NCBI RefSeq assembly: GCF_014696925.1
Contig: NZ_JACJQY010000038.1
Span: forward strand, 1-57,465
Reading direction: 5' to 3'
Length of the DNA stretch: 57,465 bases
From: Phormidium tenue FACHB-1050
GTDB lineage: Bacteria; Cyanobacteriota; Cyanobacteriia; Pseudanabaenales; Pseudanabaenaceae
The notes below the pieces were generated by a model that was not told the DNA's origin, made no database searches, and saw only the letters and a list, made by a program, of their open reading frames with translations. This document shows, piece by piece, positions 1-7,803 of the stretch. Position 1 is the stretch's first letter; every line of letters starts with the position of its first letter. The position numbers and the translations under genes were made by a program.

Positions 1-113
1 CATTTGTTGAACCAGGTAATTGATAAAAACGGCAAACCTATACCAGCATTTTTTATAGCCTATGCTTGGTATTTTCTCCCCAACAAATGTGAAACACTAC
101 CGAACCCGGTAGT
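1..113. other. Sequence upstream of the truncated M16 gene, possible insertion-element end
   Basis: I find no continuation of the M16 peptidase here in any frame. A 9-bp hairpin (94-102 with 107-115, loop AACC) lies right at the point where peptidase coding begins. Such a hairpin at a gene break would fit the end of a mobile element, but no transposase is visible. Confidence 0.3.
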
Positions 114-2027
114 GTGCCATTTTTGCAAGTGGTCTATCCGAACTTGCCTAAGGTTAATGAGCCTGATGTCGCGGCGATCGATGTGATGGACAGCATTTTG
201 ACATCGGGTAGAAGCTCTCGACTCTATCAAGCTTTGGTAGAGACAGGCTTGGCTAGTAGTGCCAGTGGTAGTGCTTCATCGATGATTGGCACAGGTTGGT
301 ATTTTATGAGTGCGACTCCGACCGCAGGTAAATCTCTCGAAGAACTCGATCGCCTGTTAATTGCCGAAGTTGAAAAATTGCAAACGCAGCCGATTACGTC
401 CGAAGAACTAGAGCGGGCGAAAACCAGTATGCGAGCAAGCTACATTTTGGGTAATCGGGATGTTAATTCACAGGCTATTCAAATTGGGTATAACCAGACC
501 GTAGCTAAGGATTATCGCTACAGCGATCGCTATTTGAGTGCAGTAGATAAGGTCACGAGTGCGGATGTCAAGCGTGTAGCCAAGCAATATTTACAACGCG
601 ATCGCCGAGTGGTTGGATATTTTGAGCCATCGGTGATTACGGCTGGGGCAGGGACTACGCCTAGCAATGCTCACTCTTCAAATGCATTTCAACCTAGTTC
701 TCCCGTTGATCCTGCTGAAGTAGCTAAGTACTTACCAGAAAGCGCTTTAGTTGCTAAGCCTGCAATTCCCCCTGAGGTCAATCCTGATAAGTTCACCCTA
801 TCCAATGGGTTGAAAGTTCTGTTATTAAGCGATCGCAGTACGCCATCCGTAACTTTAGTGGGTGAAATCAATGCAGGAGCAGGTTTTGACTCAGTTGAGA
901 AAGCTGGTCTAGCAGTCATCACGGCTCAAAATATCACCAATGGAACAGCGACTAAAGATGCCTTAACTCTTGCCTCACAGTTAGAAAATCGTGGAGCCAG
1001 TTTAGGATTTTCGGCTGGTCGCGAAAGTGTGGGTATCTCTGCCATATCACTGTCCAAGGATTTGCCAATTGTGATTGATCAATTAGCTGACTTGCTCCAA
1101 AATGCGACTTTTCCAGCTAAGGAATTTGAACTCAATCTTCAGCGCAATCTCCTCGCCTATAAGTCAGAAATGGATAATCCCAACTCTTTAGTGCGTCGGA
1201 TTTTTCAATCAACGCTCTATCCTAAGGGACATCCATTTCAGGCGATGCGAACTGAAGAAACCCTCAAGTCTTTAACCCGTGAAGACTTAGCTAAGTTCTA
1301 CAAGACCTACTATCGACCTGACAATACGATTCTCACGCTCATGGGTGACTTCGACCCTGCGGTGGTGAAAGCCTTACTCGAAGAAAAATTGGGTAAATGG
1401 CAAGCTACAGGTAAAGCGCCAAATTTCCAATACCCAAAAGTTTCAAATCTTGACCGTACTAATGAAAAGCAAGCAACTCTAGCAGGTAAAACTCAAGCGG
1501 TAACCATCATCGGTCATCCGAGTATTTCCCGCTTCGATCCTCAGTATTACCCTGCGCTCTTGCTGAATCAGGTTGTTGGTGGTGATACCTTAGCCAGTCG
1601 TCTTGGGACCGAAATTCGCGATCGCCTTGGTTTGACCTATGGCATTTACAGCTATTTCCAAGCGGGTAGACCACCACAGGGAGCATTTATGGTGCAGATG
1701 CAAACCAGTGGAAAGGATACAGAAAAGGCGATCGCAGCCACGGTGGCTTTGCTTAGATCTGTGCGCGACAAGGGTATAACTCAAGCTGAGTTTGATGTGG
1801 CAAAGAAAAGTTTGCTCAATGGCTTTAGTACTGAATTTGCTAATCCTGACAGCGTGGCAAGTTCTCTACTCAGTGATGAAATCTATGGCTTCCCAGTTGG
1901 CGATTTCTACAAGTTCCCCCAGCGCATCCAATCAGTAACTCTTGAACAAGTCAATCGTGCGGCTAAGGAATTATTACAACCCGATAATCTCTTGATTGTT
2001 TCGGTAGTTCCTAAAGCTGAAAAATAG
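114..2027 (+). CDS. M16 family zinc peptidase-like protein, 5' part missing
   Basis: The reading frame encodes the later three quarters of a two-lobed M16 (pitrilysin/insulinase-like) peptidase, as in the paired M16 proteins of cyanobacteria. Residues 1-160 match the C-terminal half of the first lobe. Residues 225-370 (from NGLKVLLLSD) and 375-580 form the second lobe, which has no HxxEH motif and is therefore a non-catalytic partner lobe. The first-lobe HxxEH zinc site should lie upstream but is absent: frame 3 meets TGA at 90-92, and nothing M16-like precedes it in any frame. The GTG at 114 is only the first usable start; peptidase-like coding may begin at about 93. The product is either a pseudogene or a gene cut by an insertion or contig edge. 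A 19-bp hairpin follows the stop. The family assignment is firm; the state of the 5' end is not. Confidence 0.8.
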   Translation: MPFLQVVYPNLPKVNEPDVAAIDVMDSILTSGRSSRLYQALVETGLASSASGSASSMIGTGWYFMSATPTAGKSLEELDRLLIAEVEKLQTQPITSEELERAKTSMRASYILGNRDVNSQAIQIGYNQTVAKDYRYSDRYLSAVDKVTSADVKRVAKQYLQRDRRVVGYFEPSVITAGAGTTPSNAHSSNAFQPSSPVDPAEVAKYLPESALVAKPAIPPEVNPDKFTLSNGLKVLLLSDRSTPSVTLVGEINAGAGFDSVEKAGLAVITAQNITNGTATKDALTLASQLENRGASLGFSAGRESVGISAISLSKDLPIVIDQLADLLQNATFPAKEFELNLQRNLLAYKSEMDNPNSLVRRIFQSTLYPKGHPFQAMRTEETLKSLTREDLAKFYKTYYRPDNTILTLMGDFDPAVVKALLEEKLGKWQATGKAPNFQYPKVSNLDRTNEKQATLAGKTQAVTIIGHPSISRFDPQYYPALLLNQVVGGDTLASRLGTEIRDRLGLTYGIYSYFQAGRPPQGAFMVQMQTSGKDTEKAIAATVALLRSVRDKGITQAEFDVAKKSLLNGFSTEFANPDSVASSLLSDEIYGFPVGDFYKFPQRIQSVTLEQVNRAAKELLQPDNLLIVSVVPKAEK

Positions 2028-2029
2028 TA

Positions 2030-2073
2030 ATACCAATGGTCAAAAGGGGCAAGACCCTTTTGACCATTGGTAT
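2030..2073. terminator. 19-bp perfect hairpin after the M16 gene
   Basis: Arms 2030-2048 and 2055-2073 are perfectly complementary around a six-base loop. There is no long T tract, so this is a repeat-type hairpin that may also end transcription. Its outer bases ATACCAA/TTGGTAT are the same as those of the paired-hairpin elements at 16262 and 36708. Confidence 0.6.
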
Positions 2074-2096
2074 CAAATCCATGAATTACTTTCACA

Positions 2097-2948
2097 ATGG
2101 ACAAGCTTTCCCTTTTCCCAACTGAAGACGGATCAGTTACTTTTTGGTCAGACACTTTTCAAGAAACATTTCATAGCTCCCACGGCGCAAAACACGAAGC
2201 CGAAGCTAAATTTGTCATACCCGCCAAAATCGCAGAAAGAGCCAGAACCCAAACTCAACTCAACATCCTCGATGTTTGCTATGGCTTAGGTTACAACAGC
2301 GCGGCAGCGATCTCCTGTGTCTCCTCATTACCAGATCGCAGGGCTAATCTCCACATCATCGCTCTCGAAAACAACCTCGAAGTCCCCCAAAAAGCGATCG
2401 TCGCAGGATTAGTCGATATTTGGCAACCAGCGATCGCGCAAATCTTAAAAACTGCTGCTGAAGCTCAAACTGTAGTTACCGAAAATTTATCTTTACAACT
2501 ACTCATTGGCGATGCCAGACAAACCATCAGCCAAGTCCCCACAAAATGGGCTGATGCAATTTTTCTTGATCCCTTCTCTCCGCCCCATTGCCCCCAACTC
2601 TGGACAGTCGAGTTTATCCAACTTTTAGCCAACTGCCTCAAACCAGATGGCTATCTGGTTACTTACTCCTCATCCGCCGCCGTTCGGGCTGCCATGCTGT
2701 TAGCAGGACTAAAAATAGGGGCGATCGCACCCATCGGACGCAAATCCCCCAGCACGATCGCCGCCTTTGCACCTACCCCACTACCACCAATATCTGACAC
2801 CGAAGCTGCTTTTCTCCATACTCGCGCGGCTATTCCCTATCGCGATCGCACTTTATACAGCACAGCCGCCGAAATAATTTCTAGCCGTAAAGCAGAACAA
2901 AACAACAGCAACCTGCCTCCAAGTTCTAGCCTACGCAAAAAAATTTAG
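2097..2948 (+). CDS. MnmC/MnmD-like tRNA-modifying methyltransferase
   Basis: This 283-residue protein matches the SAM-dependent methyltransferase part of MnmC (PF05430 type), which methylates aminomethyl-uridine at tRNA wobble position 34. The SAM-binding glycine motif is DVCYGLGYNS near residue 60. The acidic residue that should hold the ribose is in IIALENN near 92. The family-specific catalytic loop is FLDPFSPPHCPQLWT at about 156-170. The N-terminal segment with FHSSHGAKHEAE (about 26-37) also fits the family. The oxidase half of enterobacterial MnmC is missing, as is usual in cyanobacteria. The C-terminal 20 residues are polar and poorly conserved. ATG 2097 is chosen because it comes just before the conserved start. 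Whether the cellular substrate is tRNA here is inferred from the family. Confidence 0.8.
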   Translation: MDKLSLFPTEDGSVTFWSDTFQETFHSSHGAKHEAEAKFVIPAKIAERARTQTQLNILDVCYGLGYNSAAAISCVSSLPDRRANLHIIALENNLEVPQKAIVAGLVDIWQPAIAQILKTAAEAQTVVTENLSLQLLIGDARQTISQVPTKWADAIFLDPFSPPHCPQLWTVEFIQLLANCLKPDGYLVTYSSSAAVRAAMLLAGLKIGAIAPIGRKSPSTIAAFAPTPLPPISDTEAAFLHTRAAIPYRDRTLYSTAAEIISSRKAEQNNSNLPPSSSLRKKI

Positions 2949-3069
2949 ATATATCAAACCAAAACCCAAAAAGCGAGTGGCGGCGCTTCGCGCCGCCACT
3001 CGCTTTTTGGGTTTTATGTTCTAAGCAAAACTTGCTTTGCTATACAGAGCTTCAAGCTATATCTAAACT
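2944..3069. repeat. Palindromic element copy, core hairpin 2961-3015
   Basis: The core arms 2961-2986 and 2990-3015 form a perfect 26-bp stem with loop TTC. The middle stem bases (AAAGCGAGT side) are specific to this copy. Weaker outer arms, TTTAGATATA near 2943 and TATATCTAAA near 3059, flank it. It fills the gap between the methyltransferase stop and rplS and could act as a terminator. Confidence 0.8.
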
Positions 3070-3142
3070 TTTTTGCAAAAATTATAGACATTAGATCATT
3101 CATGCTCTAACATAGATGATCGCGACTTTTTTGGCATTCCTC

Positions 3143-3505
3143 ATGAACGCTTCTGAAATCATCCGCTCAATTGAAGCGGAATATATCAAAACGGATCTTC
3201 CCACAATTTATGTGGGTGATACTGTCAAGGTTGGAGTTAGGATTAAAGAGGGCGGCAAAGAACGTACTCAGCCATACGAAGGCGTAATCATTGCAAGACG
3301 TGGTTCTGGCATTAACTCTGTCATTACCGTTCGTCGTGTATTTCAAGGAATTGGAGTTGAGCGAGCCTTCTTGCTACATTCTCCCCAAATTGAAAGCATC
3401 AAAGTGATTCGTCGTGGTAAAGTACGTCGTGCTAAGCTCTACTACTTACGTGACCTCGTTGGTAAAGCAACTCGTCTTAAACAACGATTTGATCGCCCAC
3501 TATAG
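3143..3505 (+). CDS. rplS: 50S ribosomal protein L19
   Basis: The 120-residue product is L19, a protein of the large ribosomal subunit at the interface with the small subunit. The sequence [20 protein letters not shown] is the usual cyanobacterial N terminus, followed by the conserved core [16 protein letters not shown] and the C-terminal RAKLYYLRD. An ATG nine codons upstream (3116) is in frame, but it adds residues that the family lacks, so I start at 3143. The neighbours trnW, secE, nusG and rplK give the standard cyanobacterial order. Confidence 0.96.
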   Translation: MNASEIIRSIEAEYIKTDLPTIYVGDTVKVGVRIKEGGKERTQPYEGVIIARRGSGINSVITVRRVFQGIGVERAFLLHSPQIESIKVIRRGKVRRAKLYYLRDLVGKATRLKQRFDRPL

Positions 3506-3602
3506 AGACATCTATGGTTATACTAAGTATCAAACACTATTTTGTTATAGCAATTGATACAGATATAACTGGTTGCGTATCGAAATCGTGTTTTCATTAC
3601 GT

Positions 3603-3675
3603 GCGTCCTTAGTTCAGTTGGTAGAACGCAGGTCTCCAAAACCTGATGTCGGGGGTTCGAGTCCCTCAGGGCGCG
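3603..3675 (+). tRNA. trnW: tRNA-Trp (anticodon CCA)
   Basis: The acceptor arms GCGTCCT (3603-3609) and AGGGCGC (3668-3674) pair with one G-T. The T loop is GGTTCGAGTCC and the anticodon loop CTCCAAA carries CCA for tryptophan. The discriminator is G 3675. The 3' CCA is not encoded. Its position between rplS and secE is typical of cyanobacteria. Confidence 0.96.
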
Positions 3676-3778
3676 CTTCACCAATTTCACAAGATCGAAA
3701 TTATTTAAGCTTGTTCAAGACTTTACTTAAACATATCGCATTTATCAAGATTGCAAAGGGATCGCAAGAGTTGCCGCT

Positions 3779-4030
3779 ATGACGAAAAACGAACTAAAAG
3801 AGCAACCAAAAGAAGCACCGAAAGCTGGAGCAGATGTACAGTCTGAACCAACTGGAGTTGCCAAACTTTTTGTAGAATCCAAAGCCGAATTCGGTAAGAT
3901 TGTTTGGCCCACCCGCCAACAACTGATTAGCGAATCTGCATCGGTTCTTTTGATGATCGTTGCAGTAGCAACCTTTGTTTATCTAATTGATGCTTTGTTT
4001 AGGGCGATCGCATTGCAGGTGTTTCAATAA
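3779..4030 (+). CDS. secE: Preprotein translocase subunit SecE
   Basis: The 83-residue protein has a polar N-terminal tail followed by the SecE signature around residues 32-46 (ESKAEFGKIVWPTRQQL) and one membrane helix at about 52-72. It clamps SecY in the plasma and thylakoid membrane translocase. Single-helix SecE is the normal cyanobacterial form. Its stop overlaps the start of nusG by one base (TAATG), so the two are translationally linked. Confidence 0.95.
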   Translation: MTKNELKEQPKEAPKAGADVQSEPTGVAKLFVESKAEFGKIVWPTRQQLISESASVLLMIVAVATFVYLIDALFRAIALQVFQ

Positions 4031-4674
4031 TGTTTACCGAGGACATCGACCACTCATCTAGTAGCCACGAAGATGAAGACGTACTGTTTAACTGGTACGC
4101 CGTCCAAATTGCTTCAGGCTGCGAAAAAAAGGTTAAGTCGAGCCTAGAGCAACGCATCAAAACTCTTGATGTCGAAGATAGGATCAAGCAAATTGAAATT
4201 CCGCAGACACCGACCGTCAAACTGAGAAAGGATGGCAGTCGAGCAACCTCTGAGGAAAAGATTTTCCCTGGATACGTTCTGATCCAAATCAAAACTGTCA
4301 GAAATGAGATCGGACAGCTAGAAGTTGATGATGATGCGTGGTTGGCTGTCAAAAGCACCCCCCATGTAATTAACTTCGTTGGTACAGAGCAAAAACGTCA
4401 TTACGGTCGTGGTCGTGGACATGTTAAACCTCGTCCTTTAACCGAAAAAGAAGTCGAAAGAATCTTCCGTGTCACCGTCGAACAAGAGCCAGTTCTCAAA
4501 ATCAATATGGCTCAAGGCGACAAAATCAAAGTGCTTAATGGACCCTTCAAAGACTTTGAAGGTGAAGTGGTGGAAGTTAGCCCAGAACGTAGCAAACTTA
4601 AAGCCCTTCTTTCCATCTTTGGTAGAGACACTCCTGTAGAACTAGAATTCAATCAGGTTCAAAAGCAAAACTAA
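4030..4674 (+). CDS. nusG: Transcription termination/antitermination protein NusG
   Basis: This 214-residue NusG binds RNA polymerase and influences pausing, termination and coupling to ribosomes. The NGN domain starts with NWYAVQIASGCEKKVKSSLE at about residue 17 and contains FPGYVLIQ near 78. A KOW domain follows near 155-205 (AQGDKIKVLNGPFKDFEGEV is its start). An acidic N-terminal extension of about 15 residues precedes the NGN domain. It is translationally coupled to secE and followed after 44 bases by rplK. Confidence 0.96.
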   Translation: MFTEDIDHSSSSHEDEDVLFNWYAVQIASGCEKKVKSSLEQRIKTLDVEDRIKQIEIPQTPTVKLRKDGSRATSEEKIFPGYVLIQIKTVRNEIGQLEVDDDAWLAVKSTPHVINFVGTEQKRHYGRGRGHVKPRPLTEKEVERIFRVTVEQEPVLKINMAQGDKIKVLNGPFKDFEGEVVEVSPERSKLKALLSIFGRDTPVELEFNQVQKQN

Positions 4675-4718
4675 TTCACTCAAACGCAGGTTTGTAGATT
4701 TTTTAACGGCTAAAATCA

Positions 4719-5144
4719 ATGGCTAAGAAAGTTACAGCAATTATCAAGTTAGCACTTAATGCTGGTAAAGCTAGTCCAACTCCACCAGTTGGTCCTGCTC
4801 TAGGTCAGCATGGTGTAAACATCATGATGTTTTGTAAGGAATATAATGCCCGTACTGCTGATCAAGCAGGCATGGTCATTCCTGTCGAAATATCTGTTTA
4901 TGAAGACCGAAGCTTTACCTTCGTTCTCAAAACACCACCAGCATCAGTTTTAATTCAAAAAGCGGCTGGTATTTCCTCTGGTTCGGCAGAGCCTAACCGT
5001 AAAAAAGTTGGTTCGATCACCAAAGATCAACTTCGCCAAATCGCGGAAACCAAAATGCCTGATATCAATGCAAATGATATCGATGCAGCAATGAAGATCA
5101 TTGAAGGCACGGCAAAGAATATGGGCGTTACGATTAGCGCTTAG
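4719..5144 (+). CDS. rplK: 50S ribosomal protein L11
   Basis: The 141-residue L11 binds 23S rRNA at the GTPase-associated centre together with L10 and L12. The conserved N terminus [20 protein letters not shown] and the C-terminal RNA-binding part ([19 protein letters not shown], then [22 protein letters not shown]) are intact and the length is normal. It follows nusG and precedes rplA in the usual order. Confidence 0.97.
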   Translation: MAKKVTAIIKLALNAGKASPTPPVGPALGQHGVNIMMFCKEYNARTADQAGMVIPVEISVYEDRSFTFVLKTPPASVLIQKAAGISSGSAEPNRKKVGSITKDQLRQIAETKMPDINANDIDAAMKIIEGTAKNMGVTISA

Positions 5145-5243
5145 TTCTTTAGCTTTGTAAACTTTTGAGATCAATAAGTTTCAATAAAAATTTTAGTTGG
5201 GGGAGGGAATTAAGTTTTCCGATCGCACCCCGTAGGAGTAATC

Positions 5244-5957
5244 ATGGCAAAGAAAATCTCAAAGCGTCTTAAGGAAGCTCTCAGCAAGGTTGAGCCCCGT
5301 CCTTATGCACCAATTGATGCGTTAGAACTAGTTAAGGTAACAGCAACCGCTAAGTTTCCTGAATCTGTAGAAGCACACGTCAGACTAGGTATCGATCCGA
5401 AGTACGCCGATCAACAATTGCGGACAACGGTGACTTTACCTAAGGGAACAGGTCAAACAATTCGCGTGGCAGTTATTGCTCGTGGTGAAAAAGTTGCTGA
5501 AGCAACCGCCGCAGGTGCAGACATCGCTGGTTCTGAGGAACTAATTGATGAAATCAGCAAGGGAAGAATGGATTTTGATTTGCTGATTTCCACACCTGAC
5601 ATGATGCCCCAAGTGGCTAAGCTTGGTAAATTGCTTGGTCCAAGAGGATTGATGCCTTCGCCTAAAGGTGGTACGGTAACTACTGATTTAGGTGGTGCAA
5701 TCAATGAGTTCAAAGCTGGTAAGCTAGAATTCCGTGCTGATCGTACTGGGATTGTGCATATTCAGTTTGGCAAGGCTGCCTTCCCTGCTGAAGACTTGCT
5801 AACTAACCTTAAAGCTTTGCAAGAAACGATTGATCGTAATCGTCCTTCTGGCGCAAAGGGTAGATACTGGAGATCACTCTATGTGTCCGCAACGATGGGA
5901 CCAGCGATCGAAGTTGATGTTGCTGCATTACGCGACCTCAAACTTGCAGAAGCATAA
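5244..5957 (+). CDS. rplA: 50S ribosomal protein L1
   Basis: The 237-residue L1 forms the L1 stalk, which helps release deacylated tRNA. The signature around [20 protein letters not shown] is present near residue 120, as is the C-terminal [17 protein letters not shown]. Start 5244 has AGGAG at 5233-5237. The 99-base rplK-rplA gap is larger than in many bacteria. L1 often represses its own operon, but I could not identify an operator with certainty. Confidence 0.97.
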   Translation: MAKKISKRLKEALSKVEPRPYAPIDALELVKVTATAKFPESVEAHVRLGIDPKYADQQLRTTVTLPKGTGQTIRVAVIARGEKVAEATAAGADIAGSEELIDEISKGRMDFDLLISTPDMMPQVAKLGKLLGPRGLMPSPKGGTVTTDLGGAINEFKAGKLEFRADRTGIVHIQFGKAAFPAEDLLTNLKALQETIDRNRPSGAKGRYWRSLYVSATMGPAIEVDVAALRDLKLAEA

Positions 5958-6164
5958 ACAAAGCCTTTTTAAAGTCATTATCCTTGAGATTACTTAGCCC
6001 CAAGCAGTAAGAATATCAAGGAAGTATTAAAAGCTCAGTCTAATTGTTGTAATAAGCCTAGAAAGAAATTTCGACAACTGAATATCTCCATAGACAGCAG
6101 GTGCTGATTGCTTAATTTCCTGCCGAGGTGTTTTAAAAAAGATTCTTGAGAGAATACTTTTTTA

Positions 6165-6196
6165 GCCTCGGTCTGCGAAAAGACGAGGCTTTTTTA
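6165..6196 (+). terminator. Intrinsic attenuator of the rplJ leader
   Basis: A GC-rich stem with one bulged G and a GCGAAA-type loop is followed directly by six T residues. It lies 85 bases before rplJ, so it regulates rplJL rather than ending rplA transcription alone. Confidence 0.75.
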
Positions 6197-6263
6197 ATGA
6201 CTTTTAAAGATACATACAGCCAATTTAATAGCGAGTTAAATCGTTGAAATTGGTTCCAAACAC

Positions 6264-6272
6264 AAGGAGGTG
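6264..6272 (+). promoter_or_regulatory. Strong ribosome binding site of rplJ
   Basis: AAGGAGGTG sits eight bases before ATG 6281. This is a near-perfect anti-16S match, much stronger than at most other genes in the window, and it fixes the rplJ start. Confidence 0.9.
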
Positions 6273-6280
6273 AAAACCAT

Positions 6281-6808
6281 ATGGGTAAGACCCTAGACCA
6301 AAAGAAATTTTTAGTCGGAGAAATGACCAAAGAGTTTGAAGGAACTCAGATGGTCATGGTAATCGACTACTCAACTTTGTCAGTAGCTGAGATTACCAAG
6401 CTCCGCCGCTCACTCCGTCCTACGGGTACGGTGTGCAGAACCACCAAAAATACTTTGCTCAAGCAAGCAATCTCTGATGTACCCGAATGGAAGTCTCTCG
6501 AAGGCTTTTTAACTGGTCCTTCGGCATGTTTATTTGTCAAAGATGACATCGGTGGTGCTGTCAAGGCATACCAAGCTTTCCAAAAGGAATCTAAGAAAAC
6601 CGAACTTCGTGGCGGTGTCTTAGAAGGTCGCGCTTTGACTGCAAAAGACTTGCAAGCGATCGCTGATCTACCTTCTAAAGAAGTACTTATCGCGCAAATT
6701 GCTGGCGCAATCAATGCGGTTACCGCCAAGATCGCGATTGGCATCAAAGAGGTTCCTCAATCTCTGGGCAGAGCTATCAAAGCTGTTTCCGAAAAGGAAG
6801 CTGCTTAG
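6281..6808 (+). CDS. rplJ: 50S ribosomal protein L10
   Basis: The 175-residue L10 anchors L12 dimers on the ribosomal stalk. The N-terminal rRNA-binding domain begins MGKTLDQKKFLVGEMTKEF and contains DYSTLSVAEITKLRRSLRP. The C-terminal helix that binds L12 (KEVLIAQIAGAINAVTAKIA) is present. Expression is probably controlled by the attenuator just upstream. rplL follows after 90 bases that hold short AATTACGAATT repeats. Confidence 0.97.
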   Translation: MGKTLDQKKFLVGEMTKEFEGTQMVMVIDYSTLSVAEITKLRRSLRPTGTVCRTTKNTLLKQAISDVPEWKSLEGFLTGPSACLFVKDDIGGAVKAYQAFQKESKKTELRGGVLEGRALTAKDLQAIADLPSKEVLIAQIAGAINAVTAKIAIGIKEVPQSLGRAIKAVSEKEAA

Positions 6809-6811
6809 AAC

Positions 6812-6868
6812 AATTGGTAATTACGAATTTTCAATTACGAATTACGAATTATCAGTTACGAATTATCA
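6812..6868. repeat. Short tandem-like AATTACGAATT repeats between rplJ and rplL
   Basis: At least four close variants of (A)ATTACGAATT(A) occur in a row. This type of A/T-rich short repeat is common between cyanobacterial genes. It has no coding potential. Confidence 0.7.
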
Positions 6869-6898
6869 ACCTAATCTAATTAATTAAAGAGAAAAACT

Positions 6899-7291
6899 AT
6901 GTCTGCAAAAATCGACAGCATTATTGAAGAACTAAAGTCTTTGAGCCTTCTTGAAGCTTCTGAATTGGTCAAAGCGATCGAAGAAACCTTCGGCGTTTCG
7001 GCTGCTGCTCCTGTTGGTGGCATGATGATGGCTGCTCCTGGTGCTGCTGGCGCTGCTGCTGAAGAAGTTGAAGAAAAGACTGCTTTTGACTTGGTACTTG
7101 ATGAAGTTCCTGCTGACAAGAAGATTGCTGTTCTGAAGATCGTACGCGAAATCACTGGACTAGGGCTAAAAGATGCTAAGGATTTAGTTGAGTCTGCTCC
7201 TAAGACAGTTAAGGAAGCTATGGCTAAGGCTGATGCTGAAGCTGCTAAGAAGCAAATCGAAGAAGCTGGTGGTAAGGTTTCCATCAAGTAG
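6899..7291 (+). CDS. rplL: 50S ribosomal protein L7/L12
   Basis: The 130-residue L12 forms the flexible stalk that recruits translation factors. The N-terminal dimerisation part (about 1-35), an alanine/glycine-rich hinge with [14 protein letters not shown] at about 40-58, and the C-terminal domain from [12 protein letters not shown] to the end, with [16 protein letters not shown], are all intact. AAAGAG lies upstream of the start. Two hairpins follow the stop. Confidence 0.97.
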   Translation: MSAKIDSIIEELKSLSLLEASELVKAIEETFGVSAAAPVGGMMMAAPGAAGAAAEEVEEKTAFDLVLDEVPADKKIAVLKIVREITGLGLKDAKDLVESAPKTVKEAMAKADAEAAKKQIEEAGGKVSIK

Positions 7292-7293
7292 TT

Positions 7294-7320
7294 ATTATTT
7301 AACGCAAAGCGTTAAATAAT
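7294..7320 (+). terminator. Hairpin directly after rplL
   Basis: Arms 7294-7305 and 7309-7320 are a perfect 12-bp stem with loop AAA, three bases after the stop. Together with the element at 7321 it probably ends the ribosomal transcript. Confidence 0.65.
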
Positions 7321-7375
7321 AAAACCCAAAGATTTAGAGGCGGCGCGAAGCGCCGCCTCTAAATCTTTGGGTTTT
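7321..7375. repeat. Palindromic element core hairpin
   Basis: Arms 7321-7346 and 7350-7375 form a perfect 26-bp stem with loop GAA. The copy-specific stem middle is GATTTAGA. The sequence TAGTTGGCTATA after it looks like a decayed outer end of the family. Confidence 0.8.
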
Positions 7376-7418
7376 ATTATTTATAGTTGGCTATATCTAT
7401 AAAAATGGATTTTAGAAC

Positions 7419-7697
7419 ATGAACGATCCTTTATCAGAATTATTTGCGGTGATTATTGATCGCCGAGAGCATCCGCAAGAAAGTTCTTATACTTGTAAAT
7501 TATTTGCAGGTGGCGACAACAAAATTTTAAAAAAAATTGGCGAAGAGTCTGCCGAAGTGGTGATGGCTTGTAAAGATGATGAACCCGATGCGATCGCCTC
7601 TGAAGTCGCGGATTTGTTTTATCACACGTTAGTGGCGATGGCCCACCACCATGTTGATCTGCAATTGGTATACGACAAACTTGCTCAACGACGCTAA
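7419..7697 (+). CDS. hisE: Phosphoribosyl-ATP pyrophosphatase (stand-alone HisE)
   Basis: HisE removes pyrophosphate from phosphoribosyl-ATP, the second step of histidine synthesis. The 92-residue protein has the all-alpha MazG-like core with KKIGEESAEVVMACKDD (about 38-54) and EVADLFYHTLVAMAHH (about 62-77), including the metal-binding glutamate pair and the E-x-x-D motif. Many cyanobacteria have a fused HisI-HisE. Here only HisE is present and no HisI domain can be read upstream, because a palindromic repeat fills that space. A strong hairpin follows directly after the stop. Confidence 0.92.
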   Translation: MNDPLSELFAVIIDRREHPQESSYTCKLFAGGDNKILKKIGEESAEVVMACKDDEPDAIASEVADLFYHTLVAMAHHHVDLQLVYDKLAQRR

Positions 7698-7701
7698 AAG
7701 T

Positions 7702-7742
7702 TAAAAACTTAAGGTTGGGCTTTGCCCAACCTTAAGTTTTTA
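7702..7742 (+). terminator. 19-bp hairpin terminator after hisE
   Basis: Arms 7702-7720 and 7724-7742 are perfectly complementary around loop TTT. The arms begin with A and end with T runs, so the stem can work in either direction. Confidence 0.75.
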
Positions 7743-7803
7743 GTACGCAATACTTAATTAATGCAGTAAGATTACCTATGAATTGATCAAAGGGTAGATA
7801 GCT

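Larger units (their letters stand above)
5990..6280 (+). promoter_or_regulatory. L10 leader with attenuator upstream of rplJ
   Basis: The 320-base leader holds the L10-leader core: GCAGG (6097-6101) pairs with CCTGC (6119-6123), with conserved GGTGCTG and CCGAGGTG segments around it. Downstream, a hairpin of 6165-6170 plus TCT with AGACGAGGC (6181-6189), followed by a T run, is an intrinsic terminator. CCGAGG (6123-6128) can instead pair with CCTCGG (6166-6171), which would break the terminator. In known cases the L10(L12)4 complex binds the leader and favours termination. The same autoregulation is inferred here. Confidence 0.8.

Noticed and set aside
3573-3782. 69-residue protein overlapping tRNA-Trp
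   Set aside because: The frame reads through the tRNA gene, which has a complete cloverleaf. The protein has no family features.
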